In this document: in pieces, positions 23,483-32,197 of the stretch
Layout of the letters: every line of letters starts with the position of its first letter
How positions within the stretch are numbered: position 1 is the stretch's first letter
Assembly: GCA_040880025.1 (NCBI GenBank)
Contig: JBBDJD010000022.1
Location: 372,001-436,000 of the forward strand
DNA: 64,000 bases
From: RCIO01 sp040880025
Lineage (GTDB): Bacteria; Pseudomonadota; Alphaproteobacteria; Rhizobiales; Rhizobiaceae
Direction of reading: 5' to 3'
Program-made: the position numbers and the translations under genes
Notes under the pieces: model-generated
Databases searched by the model: none
What the model saw: the letters and a program-made list of their open reading frames with translations, nothing else
What the model was told of the DNA's origin: nothing

Positions 23483-24395
23483 GTTGGAAGCGCCAACGTC
23501 TGCTCGCCCGGCGCCGCCCGCGGAAACCCGTTCCGCCGGCAAGGGCAAAGGGCCAAGCGTAGCCATCGCGTTCGGCGCCGGGGGGGCGAGGGGTCTAGCC
23601 CACATCCACGCCATCGAAGCACTGGACGAGCTGGGCATCCGCCCTGTCGCCATTGCCGGCTCGTCGATAGGCGCGATCATGGGTGCATGCATGGCCGCTG
23701 GAATGACCGGCGTCGAGATGCATGAATATGCGCGTGCCATATTGAGCAATCGCGCAGAGGTGATGGCGCGCATGTGGCGCTCGCGGCCGGGTACGCTGGC
23801 CGAAATGATGACCGGCGGGTTCCGTGCCCAGTTCAATGCCGAGCGCATTCTGAAGGCTTTTATGCCTGATGCGATTCCCGCCCGCTTCGAGGATCTTTCG
23901 ATACCGCTTCAGGTGACGGCGACCGATTATTACGGCCATTCGCTTGCCGTATTCGATCACGGCGATCTGTTGCCGGCCCTGTCGGCGTCGGCGGCGATTC
24001 CCGCCATATTCAAGCCGGTCAGTCATGACGGCCGGCTCATGGTCGACGGCGGCATCAACAACCCGGTCCCCTTTGATCTGCTGAAAGGCAAGGCGGACAT
24101 CGTCATCGCCGTCGATGTTGCGGGAGGTCCGACTGTGGGCAGCCGTTCGTCGCCCAGTTCGATCGAGCTGATTTTCGGAACCAGCCAGCTCATGATGCAG
24201 GCCAACACCGCCTTGAAGCTGAAGATGCAGCGGCCCGACATCCTGCTCCGGCCGCCTGTGTCGCGCTTTCGTGTGCTCGATTTTCTGAAGATCGACGCCG
24301 TCATGGCCGAAACCGTTTCGATCAAGAGCGAATTGAAGCGGCAGGTTGAAATGGCCTTGGGGGGCAAGCAGACCAAGGTTCCCGCCATTCGCTAG
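23472..24395 (+). CDS. Patatin-like phospholipase
   Basis: A 307-residue patatin-family hydrolase. The Ser-Asp dyad motifs are visible: oxyanion loop GAGGARGLAH, nucleophile elbow GSSIG (about residues 63-67) and VDGGINNPVP carrying the catalytic Asp. There is no signal peptide; the first 25 residues are Pro/Ala-rich and probably disordered. The ATG at 23472 overlaps the M16 gene by 11 bases, which suggests a three-gene envelope operon. Patatins of this size act on membrane lipids; the exact substrate is unknown. Confidence 0.9.
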   Translation: MENELEAPTSARPAPPAETRSAGKGKGPSVAIAFGAGGARGLAHIHAIEALDELGIRPVAIAGSSIGAIMGACMAAGMTGVEMHEYARAILSNRAEVMARMWRSRPGTLAEMMTGGFRAQFNAERILKAFMPDAIPARFEDLSIPLQVTATDYYGHSLAVFDHGDLLPALSASAAIPAIFKPVSHDGRLMVDGGINNPVPFDLLKGKADIVIAVDVAGGPTVGSRSSPSSIELIFGTSQLMMQANTALKLKMQRPDILLRPPVSRFRVLDFLKIDAVMAETVSIKSELKRQVEMALGGKQTKVPAIR

Positions 24396-24485
24396 CGCAG
24401 TGTGTCCATTGGGGCCATTGCACTGGGCGGTGCCGGACCATAGATGGTCTGTCTAGCCCGCAAATCCCCAACCGGAAAACCGACC

Positions 24486-25829
24486 ATGCCCGACGCCGCC
24501 GAAGCCCGTCATCTCGTTGACCTCGTATCGTCCCTGGTCGACGCGGCAAAAAAGGCGGGTGCGGATTCGGCCGACGCGGTTGCCGTGCGCGGCCGTTCGA
24601 CCGCCGTCACCGTGCGTCTCGGCAAGGTTGAGGGAACGGAGGCCTCGGAAAGCGACGACATCGCGCTGCGCGTATTCATCGGCAGGCGCGTCGCCAGCGT
24701 CTCCGGCAATGCGACATCGGACCCGGCCGTCCTTGCCGAGCGCGCTGTCGCGATGGCGCGCGTTTCGCCGGAAGATCCGTTTCAGGGTCTCGCGGATCCG
24801 AACCGTCTGGCCCGGTCTCCGAAGGACCTGGACTTGCTGGACCATACGAAGCTGTCGGCCGATGAACTGCGTGAGGCGGCGCTCGCCATGGAAGAGGCCG
24901 CGCTTGCCGTTTCCGGCATTACCAATTCGGGCGGCAGCAGTGCCGCCGCCGGCCTGGGCGGGCTGGTTCTGGCGACGTCGGATGGCTTTCTCGGTGAATA
25001 TGCGGGCTCTCGCTTTTCGCGCTCGGTCAGCGTCCTTGCCGGAGAAGGGACGGCGATGGAGCGCGACTACGATTTCTCCTCGCGCCCCCATTTCACCGAT
25101 CTGGAAAAGCCCGAGGCGATCGGACGCAACGCCGCCGAACGCGCCGTTCTGCGCCTTGGCGCGCGCAAGGCAAGGACCGGCCCGGTTACGGTCGTGTTCG
25201 ACCCGCGCGTGGCGCGCGGCTTTGCCGGGCATATTTCCTCAGCCATCAACGGCGCATCTGTAGCCCGCAAGACGAGCTTCCTGCGCGACATGATGGGCAA
25301 GCGGGTAGCAAGCGCCTCGGTCACGGTCACCGACGACCCGTTGAAAGTGCGTGGACAGGCCTCGCGGCCATTCGACGGCGAGGGCGTTGAAGGTCAGCCG
25401 TTGACGATGATCGACAAGGGCGTGCTGGGTCACTGGCTGCTGTCGACATCCGTAGCGCGGGAACTGGGCATGGAGACCAACGGCCGCGGCATGCGGTCCG
25501 GCTCCTCGATCAATCCCGGCTCCACAAACTTCGCCATCGAGCCGGGCGACACGCCCCCCGAGGACCTGATCCGTGATCTGAAGGAGGGCTTCTATGTCAC
25601 CGAGGTCTTCGGCCACGGCGTCAACATGATTACCGGCGATTACAGCCGGGGGGCGTCCGGTTTCTGGATCGAAAATGGCGAGCAGACCCATCCGGTCTCG
25701 GAGGTCACGATCGCCGGCAATCTCAAGGACATATTCCTCAATGTGACGCCGGCAAGCGACATCGACCGCAATTTCGGGACCGCTGCGCCCACGTTGATTG
25801 TCGAAGGCATGACCCTTGCCGGCTCCTAA
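24486..25829 (+). CDS. pmbA: TldE/PmbA family metalloprotease subunit
   Basis: PmbA (TldE) forms a heterodimeric protease with TldD that trims unfolded peptides and matures certain RiPPs in other bacteria. The 447-residue product from MPDAAEARHLVDLV has the U62 fold: VRLGKVEGTEASESDDIALRVFIG near the N-terminus and GHGVNMITGDYSRGASGFWIENGE near the C-terminus. The HExxxH zinc motif of TldD is absent, which identifies the PmbA side. TldD is not in the window. The start at 24486 is preferred over an upstream in-frame GTG/ATG because homology begins here. It overlaps the next gene by 14 bases. Confidence 0.92.
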   Translation: MPDAAEARHLVDLVSSLVDAAKKAGADSADAVAVRGRSTAVTVRLGKVEGTEASESDDIALRVFIGRRVASVSGNATSDPAVLAERAVAMARVSPEDPFQGLADPNRLARSPKDLDLLDHTKLSADELREAALAMEEAALAVSGITNSGGSSAAAGLGGLVLATSDGFLGEYAGSRFSRSVSVLAGEGTAMERDYDFSSRPHFTDLEKPEAIGRNAAERAVLRLGARKARTGPVTVVFDPRVARGFAGHISSAINGASVARKTSFLRDMMGKRVASASVTVTDDPLKVRGQASRPFDGEGVEGQPLTMIDKGVLGHWLLSTSVARELGMETNGRGMRSGSSINPGSTNFAIEPGDTPPEDLIRDLKEGFYVTEVFGHGVNMITGDYSRGASGFWIENGEQTHPVSEVTIAGNLKDIFLNVTPASDIDRNFGTAAPTLIVEGMTLAGS

Positions 25830-26619
25830 CGTCGCCGCTGCGGGCGTTGCCGATGATCTTGCCCTGATCACCGAGGCCGCGCGCGAGGGAGGAGAGATCG
25901 CCCTGCGCTATTTCCGCAGGGATCCCGAAGTCTGGATGAAGGTCGGTGATTCTCCGGTCACGGAGGCCGATTTCGCCGTCGACGCCTTTCTGCGCGAAAC
26001 GCTGACCGCCGCGAGACCGGATTATGGCTGGCTTTCTGAGGAGACGGTCGACACGGCCGAGCGGCTTTCGGCGCGCCGGACATTCGTCGTCGATCCGATC
26101 GACGGAACACGCGCATTTGTCGATGGCCGCGACGTGTGGTGCATAAGCATCGCCGTGGTTGAGGATGGCCGGCCTTTGAGCGGTGTCCTGGACTGCCCTG
26201 CGCGCGGCGAGGTCTATGCGGCATCGCTGGGCGGCGGAGCGCGCAAGAACGGCCGCCCGACCGCGGTGCGTGCAACAAGCGGCGATCCGACCGTCGCCGG
26301 GCCGAAGCCGATGGTCGATGTTCTGGAACGGGCGACGCGGCAATCGCTCAAGCGGCATCCCTACGTCCCCTCGCTTGCCTATCGCCTCGCCATGCTTGCG
26401 GAGGGAATGATCGACGGGACCTTCGTCAAGCCGAATTCGCATGACTGGGATCTGGCGGCCGCCGATGTCATTCTCGGTGAATCCGGCGGGCGCATTCTCG
26501 ATCCGTTTGGCAACGAATTGCACTATGCAGGCCCCGATCCCGCCCATGGCGCACTTGCCGCCGGCTCCGGCGTTCTGCTCGATGCCATGGTGCATACCAT
26601 CGCCACCTATCGGGATTGA
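25816..26619 (+). CDS. Inositol monophosphatase family protein (3'(2'),5'-bisphosphate nucleotidase-like)
   Basis: A 267-residue Mg-dependent phosphatase. The metal and substrate motifs are SEETVD, VVDPIDGTRAFVDG and the C-terminal HDWDLAAADVIL. The CysQ-like reaction (pAp to AMP) is plausible, but histidinol-phosphate or inositol phosphatase activity cannot be excluded. The only convincing start is a TTG at 25816 inside the end of pmbA, giving a 14-base overlap; no in-frame ATG lies nearby. Coupling to pmbA is common in rhizobia, as far as I recall. Confidence 0.85.
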   Translation: MPAPNVAAAGVADDLALITEAAREGGEIALRYFRRDPEVWMKVGDSPVTEADFAVDAFLRETLTAARPDYGWLSEETVDTAERLSARRTFVVDPIDGTRAFVDGRDVWCISIAVVEDGRPLSGVLDCPARGEVYAASLGGGARKNGRPTAVRATSGDPTVAGPKPMVDVLERATRQSLKRHPYVPSLAYRLAMLAEGMIDGTFVKPNSHDWDLAAADVILGESGGRILDPFGNELHYAGPDPAHGALAAGSGVLLDAMVHTIATYRD

Positions 26620-26724
26620 GGGCGGGCGGCGGTTTCAATGCCATGCAATTTGGTCTAGATGATCCGCCAACGCGCGGCACGTTCTCCAAGGTCACCGGCC
26701 GCTATTTTCTTCGAGGTCGTACTC

Positions 26725-26982
26725 ATGTCCAACTCAGTACCTACAGATCAAAAACAACTGCTTCATCTCGTATTTGGCGGCGAGCTTTCGTCGCTGGAAG
26801 GCGTTACGTTTCGTGACCTCGAAGCGCTCGACATAGTTGGCATCTATCCCGACTACAAGTCGGCGCAGACCGCCTGGCGCGCCAAGGCGCAGGCCACTGT
26901 CGACAACGCCCACATGCGCTATTTCATTGTCCATTTGCACCGTCTCCTCGACCCGGAATCAGACGCCACGAAAGCAGGCTGA
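26725..26982 (+). CDS. DUF4170 family protein
   Basis: An 85-residue cytoplasmic protein beginning MSNSVPTDQKQLLHLVFGGEL, with an FRDLEALDIVGIYPDYKSAQTAWRAKAQATVDNAHMRYFIVHLHRLLDP core. This matches DUF4170, a small alphaproteobacterial family usually found just upstream of the Kdo transferase and LpxK genes. Its function is unknown; the steady position before waaA suggests a tie to lipid A or envelope synthesis. The upstream open frame is not used because the family starts at this Met. Confidence 0.85.
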   Translation: MSNSVPTDQKQLLHLVFGGELSSLEGVTFRDLEALDIVGIYPDYKSAQTAWRAKAQATVDNAHMRYFIVHLHRLLDPESDATKAG

Positions 26983-27051
26983 GCCGATGTCCGTGGCCGG
27001 GTCGATGGCGCTCCGCGCCTGTGCGCGTACTCACAATAGAGGCGCCCGCCA

Positions 27052-28374
27052 ATGAGCGAGCGTTGGGCGCGCAGGGTCCTTTCGACCTATCGCTGGACCG
27101 GGGCTGCCGCCTATCCATTTGTCGGCGGCTACCTGGCCTGGCGCGCGACCCGCGGCATGGAGGACAAGGGCAGGCACCGGGAACGGTATGGCCGTGCCGA
27201 TGTCGCAAGGCCGGACGGCCCGCTGATCTGGATTCACGCAGTCAACGACCGCGAGACAGTGACGATCACGGCGCTCGTCGGCCGCATACTCGCGCTCGGC
27301 ATCAACATTGTGCTGACAACCGGAACCGTATCGTCGGCCCGTATTGCGCGCGAGCGCTTGGGCGAGCGCGTCATCCATCAATATGTGCCGCTTGACCTGA
27401 AGCCGGCCGTGAGCCGGTTTCTGGACCACTGGATCCCCGATCTGGCGATTATCGCGGAGTCCGAAATCTGGCCGATGACCATCCTGGAGCTCGGCGCCCG
27501 GCGCATTCCGGTTATCCTCGTCAATGGCCGCATGTCCGACCGCGCCTATGCGCGATGGCGCAGATGGCCATGGCTGGCCGAAGCGCTGCTGGAAAATCTC
27601 TCTCTGGTCATTGCCCAGTCGGAGCAGGACGGCGAACGGTTCCGGACCCTCGGCGCGCGCCCCGTTACAGTGTCCGGCAACCTCAAGACCGATATCGAAC
27701 CGCCGCCTGTCGACGAACTGGAGCTGCGGCGCGTTCTCGACCAGATCGGCAGCCGGAAGCGATGGTCGGCGATTTCCACGCATCCGGGTGAGGAACTGGC
27801 TGCGGGTGAGGTGCACAAGCTCATCATGGCCCGTTTCCCCGACGTGCTGACGGTGATCATGCCGCGTGATGCCGGCCGGTGCGACGCAATCGAGACCGAA
27901 TTGACGGCCTTGGGCCTCAACGTCGCGCGCCGCAGCCGCCGCGACAAGGTGACCGGCAAGATCCACATTCTCCTGTGCGACGGACAGGAAGAAACGGGCC
28001 TGTACCATCGCTTGAGCGACATCGCCTTCTTTGGCGGGTCGCTCTACGGCGAGGGCGGGGAGAACCCGCTGGATGCCGTGATGTTGGGCGCCGCCGCGCT
28101 TTCCGGCCCCGATTTTGCGCACTACAAGGACATCTATCAGCCACTCATGAACCAGGGCGGAGTGCGGCTGGTGAAGGACAAGGACATGCTGGCGGGCGCG
28201 GTCAATTTTCTTTTGCGCAACGAAGAGGCTCGGCACCGGATCGCGAAGTCGGGCGCAAATGCGCTGGAAACCATGCGCGGCGCCCTCGACAAGACCGTCC
28301 GCAACCTCGAACCGTTCATCCATCCGCTCGTGGTGAAGGCCCGGCTGGACAGCGGCATGAGGCACCGCCGCTGA
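27052..28374 (+). CDS. waaA: Kdo transferase (WaaA/KdtA) family protein with altered signature motifs
   Basis: WaaA transfers Kdo from CMP-Kdo to lipid IVA at the inner membrane. The 440-residue product keeps the family length, an N-terminal hydrophobic anchor and many core segments (YVPLDLKPAVSRFLDHWIPDLAIIAESEIWP, VSGNLKTD, STHPGEE). Several signature sites differ from usual. The HxxSVGE segment reads HAVNDRE (residues 62-68; the Glu base is kept), PRHPER reads PRDAGR (271-276), and the late GGQNPLE reads GGENPLD. It lies between DUF4170 and an equally divergent lpxK. Either it is a working but altered enzyme, or a specialised paralogue with the standard copy elsewhere. Confidence 0.8.
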   Translation: MSERWARRVLSTYRWTGAAAYPFVGGYLAWRATRGMEDKGRHRERYGRADVARPDGPLIWIHAVNDRETVTITALVGRILALGINIVLTTGTVSSARIARERLGERVIHQYVPLDLKPAVSRFLDHWIPDLAIIAESEIWPMTILELGARRIPVILVNGRMSDRAYARWRRWPWLAEALLENLSLVIAQSEQDGERFRTLGARPVTVSGNLKTDIEPPPVDELELRRVLDQIGSRKRWSAISTHPGEELAAGEVHKLIMARFPDVLTVIMPRDAGRCDAIETELTALGLNVARRSRRDKVTGKIHILLCDGQEETGLYHRLSDIAFFGGSLYGEGGENPLDAVMLGAAALSGPDFAHYKDIYQPLMNQGGVRLVKDKDMLAGAVNFLLRNEEARHRIAKSGANALETMRGALDKTVRNLEPFIHPLVVKARLDSGMRHRR

Positions 28375-28419
28375 TGGCTGGCCGCCATTTGCCGTAGGCG
28401 GACGCAGGGGAGCAGATAG

Positions 28420-29448
28420 TTGGGAGCCAGCGAAACACCGCCATTCTGGTGGGAGAAACCGGACTGGAGGGCATTGGCTCTTGCGCCGGCGGCGATGGTC
28501 TACGCCCGCGCGACCCGGATACGGCTGTCACGCGCGCCGCGCGAGGTGGTGGACGTCCCGATCCTGCGCATCGGCGATTTTGCGCTGAGCGTTCCGGGCA
28601 AGACCCAGGCGGCGATGGCGGTTGCCCGTTCGACCAGGAAAATTGGTCACCGGCCGGGTGTGCTTTGCCTCGGCCCGTCAGGGTTCGGGGCGACGCCGCA
28701 TCTTGTCGATGCGCACCACGACAGCGCGCGCCATGTCGGCGACGCCGCGATCGAAATCGCGTCCGTGGCCCCGGTGGCCGTCTGCAACGGCTGGTCCGCT
28801 GCCGCGCGGATGCTCGCCGCCGAGGGATGCGATTTCCTCATCATGGTTGACGGCAACTCGGCCTGGCCGCTCCAGGTGCATTTCACGCTGCTTGTCGTCG
28901 ACGCCGGGCGCGGACTCGGCAACGAAAGGATCGTTCCGGCTGGTCCGGTCCGTGGACGGTTGACGGATCAGGTCCGCAGCGCCGACGCGATCCTGCGCAT
29001 CGGGGAGGCGTTGGGCGCGAACGCGGCCGTGCGCGCCGCCGCGCGCGCCGCAAGGCCGGTCCACGAGGCCCGCGTTGTGCTGCGCAACACACAGGCCCTC
29101 GCGGGCAAAAGGCTGCTCGCATTCTCAACGATCAAGGACGTCGACGGCTTTGTCGGCGCCGTTGAAAAGGCGGGCGGCAACATCGTTGCACGGCGCCCTT
29201 TCGCGGAGGGGCACTATCTGTCCGCTGATGAACTCAACGAACTTCTGGCAGAAGCCGTCGCTGAAGATGCGCGGATCGTTTCCACCCGGCGCGATCTCAT
29301 CCGTCTGGAAAGCGGTGATGTGTTGCCGGAAGGTTTCCGCGAACGGCTCGACATACTGGAGATGGCCGTCGAGTTCGAAGTCGACTCGACGGCTCCGGCG
29401 ATCATCAACGACACGATTGCGGAATGGCGGCGCGTGCGCGCGCTCTAG
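28420..29448 (+). CDS. lpxK: Tetraacyldisaccharide 4'-kinase (LpxK) family protein with altered active site
   Basis: LpxK phosphorylates the 4' position of the lipid A disaccharide at the inner membrane. The 342-residue product has the normal length and start (PPFWWEKPDWRALALAPAAMVYA) and follows waaA, as in relatives. TTG 28420 is the start, with GGGGAG before it. Family landmarks are changed. The P-loop usually reading GNFTVGGxGKTP is IGDFALSVPGKTQ (residues 51-63, GKT kept). SRGYGG is GPSGFG, VGDEPLLLA is VGDAAIEIA, and the catalytic DDGFQ is VDGNSAW (143-149). The histidine region DHH reads EGH. The frame is intact and codon use is normal. 4'-kinase activity is doubtful. Confidence 0.75.
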   Translation: MGASETPPFWWEKPDWRALALAPAAMVYARATRIRLSRAPREVVDVPILRIGDFALSVPGKTQAAMAVARSTRKIGHRPGVLCLGPSGFGATPHLVDAHHDSARHVGDAAIEIASVAPVAVCNGWSAAARMLAAEGCDFLIMVDGNSAWPLQVHFTLLVVDAGRGLGNERIVPAGPVRGRLTDQVRSADAILRIGEALGANAAVRAAARAARPVHEARVVLRNTQALAGKRLLAFSTIKDVDGFVGAVEKAGGNIVARRPFAEGHYLSADELNELLAEAVAEDARIVSTRRDLIRLESGDVLPEGFRERLDILEMAVEFEVDSTAPAIINDTIAEWRRVRAL

Positions 29449-29506
29449 ACGCGGTTTTCCTTCCCCACGGTAATCGGATATCCTGTGCGGACATGGGAGG
29501 CGCGAC

Positions 29507-29959
29507 GTGACCGAACAAACCTCGACGCACGTGGTGCGTGCACCCTGGCATCTTTGGGTAGTCGGCGTGGTGTCGCTGCTGTGGAACGCGATGGGTGCGT
29601 TCGACTATCTCATGACCCAGTCCCGGTCCGACTGGTACATGGCTCAGTTCACGCCTGAACAGCTCGAATACTTCTACAGCTTCCCGATCTGGGCCGATGC
29701 CGCATGGGCGTTCGGCGTGTGGGGTTCGGTGCTGGGCTCGCTCGCGCTGCTGCTGCGCCGAAGCTGGGCGGTGTGGCTGTTCGGGCTGTCGGTGGTCGGT
29801 CTCGTGTTCACGTCTATCTACAATTTCGTGCTGACCAACGGCATCGAATTGATGGGAGGCGGCGCGGCCGTGTGGATGTTCTCGATCCTGATCTGGGTGA
29901 TCACACTGGCGCTGTTCTTCTATGCGCGATGGATGACCAGGGCAGGTGTCCTGCGCTGA
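29507..29959 (+). CDS. Small membrane protein, four helices
   Basis: A 150-residue membrane protein starting at GTG 29507 behind GGGAGG. Four predicted helices lie at about residues 15-35, 62-82, 87-107 and 118-140, with many Trp residues in the N-terminal part (APWHLWVVGVVSLLWNAMGAFDY). Similar proteins in alphaproteobacteria are conserved hypotheticals. It has no near neighbour on its strand and meets the DUF2093 gene tail to tail. No function can be assigned. Confidence 0.75.
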   Translation: MTEQTSTHVVRAPWHLWVVGVVSLLWNAMGAFDYLMTQSRSDWYMAQFTPEQLEYFYSFPIWADAAWAFGVWGSVLGSLALLLRRSWAVWLFGLSVVGLVFTSIYNFVLTNGIELMGGGAAVWMFSILIWVITLALFFYARWMTRAGVLR

Positions 29960-29968
29960 TCGCGCGGC

Positions 29969-30202
29969 TCAACCCTTGCGCTTGCGCAATTCCGGATCGT
30001 GTTCCATCTCGGCCTGCAAGGACGCGTCCGCGTTGAGATAGGCCTCCTGCCGCGCGACGCTCCAATATTTCAGCTCATCGAGCGGAATACTCTCGCCGGT
30101 CATCGCGCAGCGCACGAAGGCGCCGGGTGAAATGACCTGAAAGTCTCCATCAAGATAACGGATCCGCGCCTCGCGCGAGCCCGGACCTTCAAAGCGGTTC
30201 AT
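29969..30202 (-). CDS. DUF2093 family protein
   Basis: A 77-residue protein starting MNRFEGPGSREARIRYLDGDFQVISPGAFVRCAMTG, a close match to DUF2093, a small rhizobial family. The IPLDELKYWSVARQEAY segment is the family hallmark. A longer frame upstream is ignored because homologues start at this Met. It lies downstream of mutL on the same strand with about 100 bases between them. Function unknown. Confidence 0.85.
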   Translation of the reverse strand: MNRFEGPGSREARIRYLDGDFQVISPGAFVRCAMTGESIPLDELKYWSVARQEAYLNADASLQAEMEHDPELRKRKG

Positions 30203-30304
30203 AACCTGTCCACGTTGCGGTTCGCCGGTATCGGAATAACCCCAGCCCGATTGGTCGTCCTTCGCCTTACCGCCACAGATCAGGCGGGTCGTCAAGGCTG
30301 CCAG

Positions 30305-32068
30305 CTATCGGCGTCCGAACAGCCGTTCGATATCGCTGAGCTTGAGCTCGATATAGGTCGGCCGACCGTGATTGCACGTGCCGGAGCCGGGGGTTGCTTC
30401 CATTTCGCGCAGCAGCGCGTTCATTTCCTCCGGCCTGAGACGGCGGCCCGACCGCACCGACCCGTGGCAAGCCATGGTGGCGGCAACCTTGTGCAGTCGG
30501 GCGCGCAACGTCTCCGCTGTATCGTTTTCCGCGATCTCGTCGGCAAGATCGCGGACAAGGCTCTGCACATCCGCCTCGCCGAGCATGGCCGGGGTCTCGC
30601 GCACCGCCACCGCGCCCGGCCCGAAACGCTCGATCCCCAATCCCAGTTTCGCGAGCAGTGGCGCGTGTGCGGCAAGCCGGCCGACATCCTCTTCGGGAAG
30701 GTCGATGATCTCGGGCAGCAGCAGCATCTGCGCCGGCACGTTCCGCCCATCCAGTCCACGCTTGAGGGCTTCGTAGACAAGACGCTCGTGCGCGGCATGC
30801 TGGTCGACGATGACCAGCGAATCGGCGGTCTGCGCCACGATGTAGTTTTCGTGGATCTGCGCCCGCGCCGCGCCCAGCGGGGCATCGGTCGGCGCGGGTA
30901 TGGCCTCGGCCTGCCGCGCGCTGACAATCGGCCCCGCCTCGAACAGCGCCTGATCCGATTCCGCGAAACCCCGCAGCGGCTTGTGGAAGTCGTGCGGCGC
31001 GACAGGTTCGCCCGCGCGCGGGTGCTCTGGCCTGAAGGCTTCCATCATGGCGCTTGCCGCGGACGTCGATGCCCTTATGCCGCCCGCCGCCAGCGTCTCG
31101 CGTATCGCCCCGACGATCAGGCCGCGCACCATGCCCGCGTCACGGAACCGCACGTCCGCCTTGGCGGGGTGAACATTGACATCGACATCGGCCGGATCGA
31201 GCCACAGGAACAGGGTCGCGACCGCGTGCCGGTCGCGCGGCAAGACATCGGCGAATGCGCCGCGTATCGCACCCGCGATCAGCTTGTCGCGCACCGGGCG
31301 CCCGTTCACGAAGGCATACTGCTGCTGGGCGGTTGCCCGCGAATAGGACGGGATCGAGATATGGCCGGTCAGCCCGACACCTTCGCGTTCGGCGTCCACC
31401 GTCAGCGCGTTGCCGATGAACTCGGCGCTGAGAACCTGCGAGATGCGCTGGGAGCGCGCATCGCCGCCGCCTGCTGGCGGTAGTTCCAGCGTCGAGCGAT
31501 CGCCGCCGCTCAGCGTGAACCGCACGTCGGGGAACGCCATGGCGATGCGCTTGACGACATCGGTGACTGCCGCTGCTTCCGCGCGAGGACCCTTCATGAA
31601 TTTGAGCCGCGCAGGGGTGGCATAGAACAGGTCGCGGACCTCGACAGTCGTGCCCCGGTTCGCGGCCGCCGGCTTGACGGGCGATATCGAGCCGCCTTCC
31701 ACGTGGATTTCCGCGCCCTCGCTGGCGTCCGCGGTGCGGCTGCGGATCGACAGTCGTGCGACCGATCCGATCGACGGCAGGGCCTCGCCGCGAAAGCCGA
31801 GTGTCCGGATATCGGTGATGTCGCCGTCGAGTTTGGATGTGCAGTGACGGCCGACGGCGAGCGGCAGTTCCCCGGCCGCTATGCCCGCGCCGTCATCGAT
31901 GACCCGGATGAGGCCCAGCCCGCCGCCCGCCGTGGCGATTTCTATTCTGCGCGCACCGGCGTCGAGCGCATTTTCGACAAGTTCCTTGACCACGCTTGCC
32001 GGCCGCTCGACGACCTCGCCGGCGGCGATCTGATTGATCATCGTATCGGGAAGCTGGCGGATCGGCAT
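30305..32068 (-). CDS. mutL: DNA mismatch repair protein MutL
   Basis: MutL links mismatch recognition by MutS to strand incision. The 587-residue protein has the GHKL ATPase N-terminus (IAAGEVVERPASVVKELVENALDAGA, DDGAGI, TLGFRGEALPSI, NRGTTVEVRDLF) and a C-terminal dimerisation domain. DQHAAHERLVYE fits the DQHA(X)2E(X)4E nuclease motif, so this MutL should nick DNA, as in species lacking MutH. Length and order are standard. Confidence 0.96.
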   Translation of the reverse strand: MPIRQLPDTMINQIAAGEVVERPASVVKELVENALDAGARRIEIATAGGGLGLIRVIDDGAGIAAGELPLAVGRHCTSKLDGDITDIRTLGFRGEALPSIGSVARLSIRSRTADASEGAEIHVEGGSISPVKPAAANRGTTVEVRDLFYATPARLKFMKGPRAEAAAVTDVVKRIAMAFPDVRFTLSGGDRSTLELPPAGGGDARSQRISQVLSAEFIGNALTVDAEREGVGLTGHISIPSYSRATAQQQYAFVNGRPVRDKLIAGAIRGAFADVLPRDRHAVATLFLWLDPADVDVNVHPAKADVRFRDAGMVRGLIVGAIRETLAAGGIRASTSAASAMMEAFRPEHPRAGEPVAPHDFHKPLRGFAESDQALFEAGPIVSARQAEAIPAPTDAPLGAARAQIHENYIVAQTADSLVIVDQHAAHERLVYEALKRGLDGRNVPAQMLLLPEIIDLPEEDVGRLAAHAPLLAKLGLGIERFGPGAVAVRETPAMLGEADVQSLVRDLADEIAENDTAETLRARLHKVAATMACHGSVRSGRRLRPEEMNALLREMEATPGSGTCNHGRPTYIELKLSDIERLFGRR

Positions 32069-32197
32069 CCGGCCACCCTACGCGGATTCGAAGGCGGGGC
32101 GAAGCGCCGATCTCCTCGTTTTACCCAGTTCCGCCGCTATTCTGATTCCAATCGATGCATGCGCCGGCCATCCGCTTGTCGAGGGAAGCGCCGGCCG

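Noticed and set aside
28420..29448. lpxK as a pseudogene
   Set aside because: The motifs are altered, but the frame is full length, codon use is normal and a good ribosome site is present, so decay is less likely than functional change.
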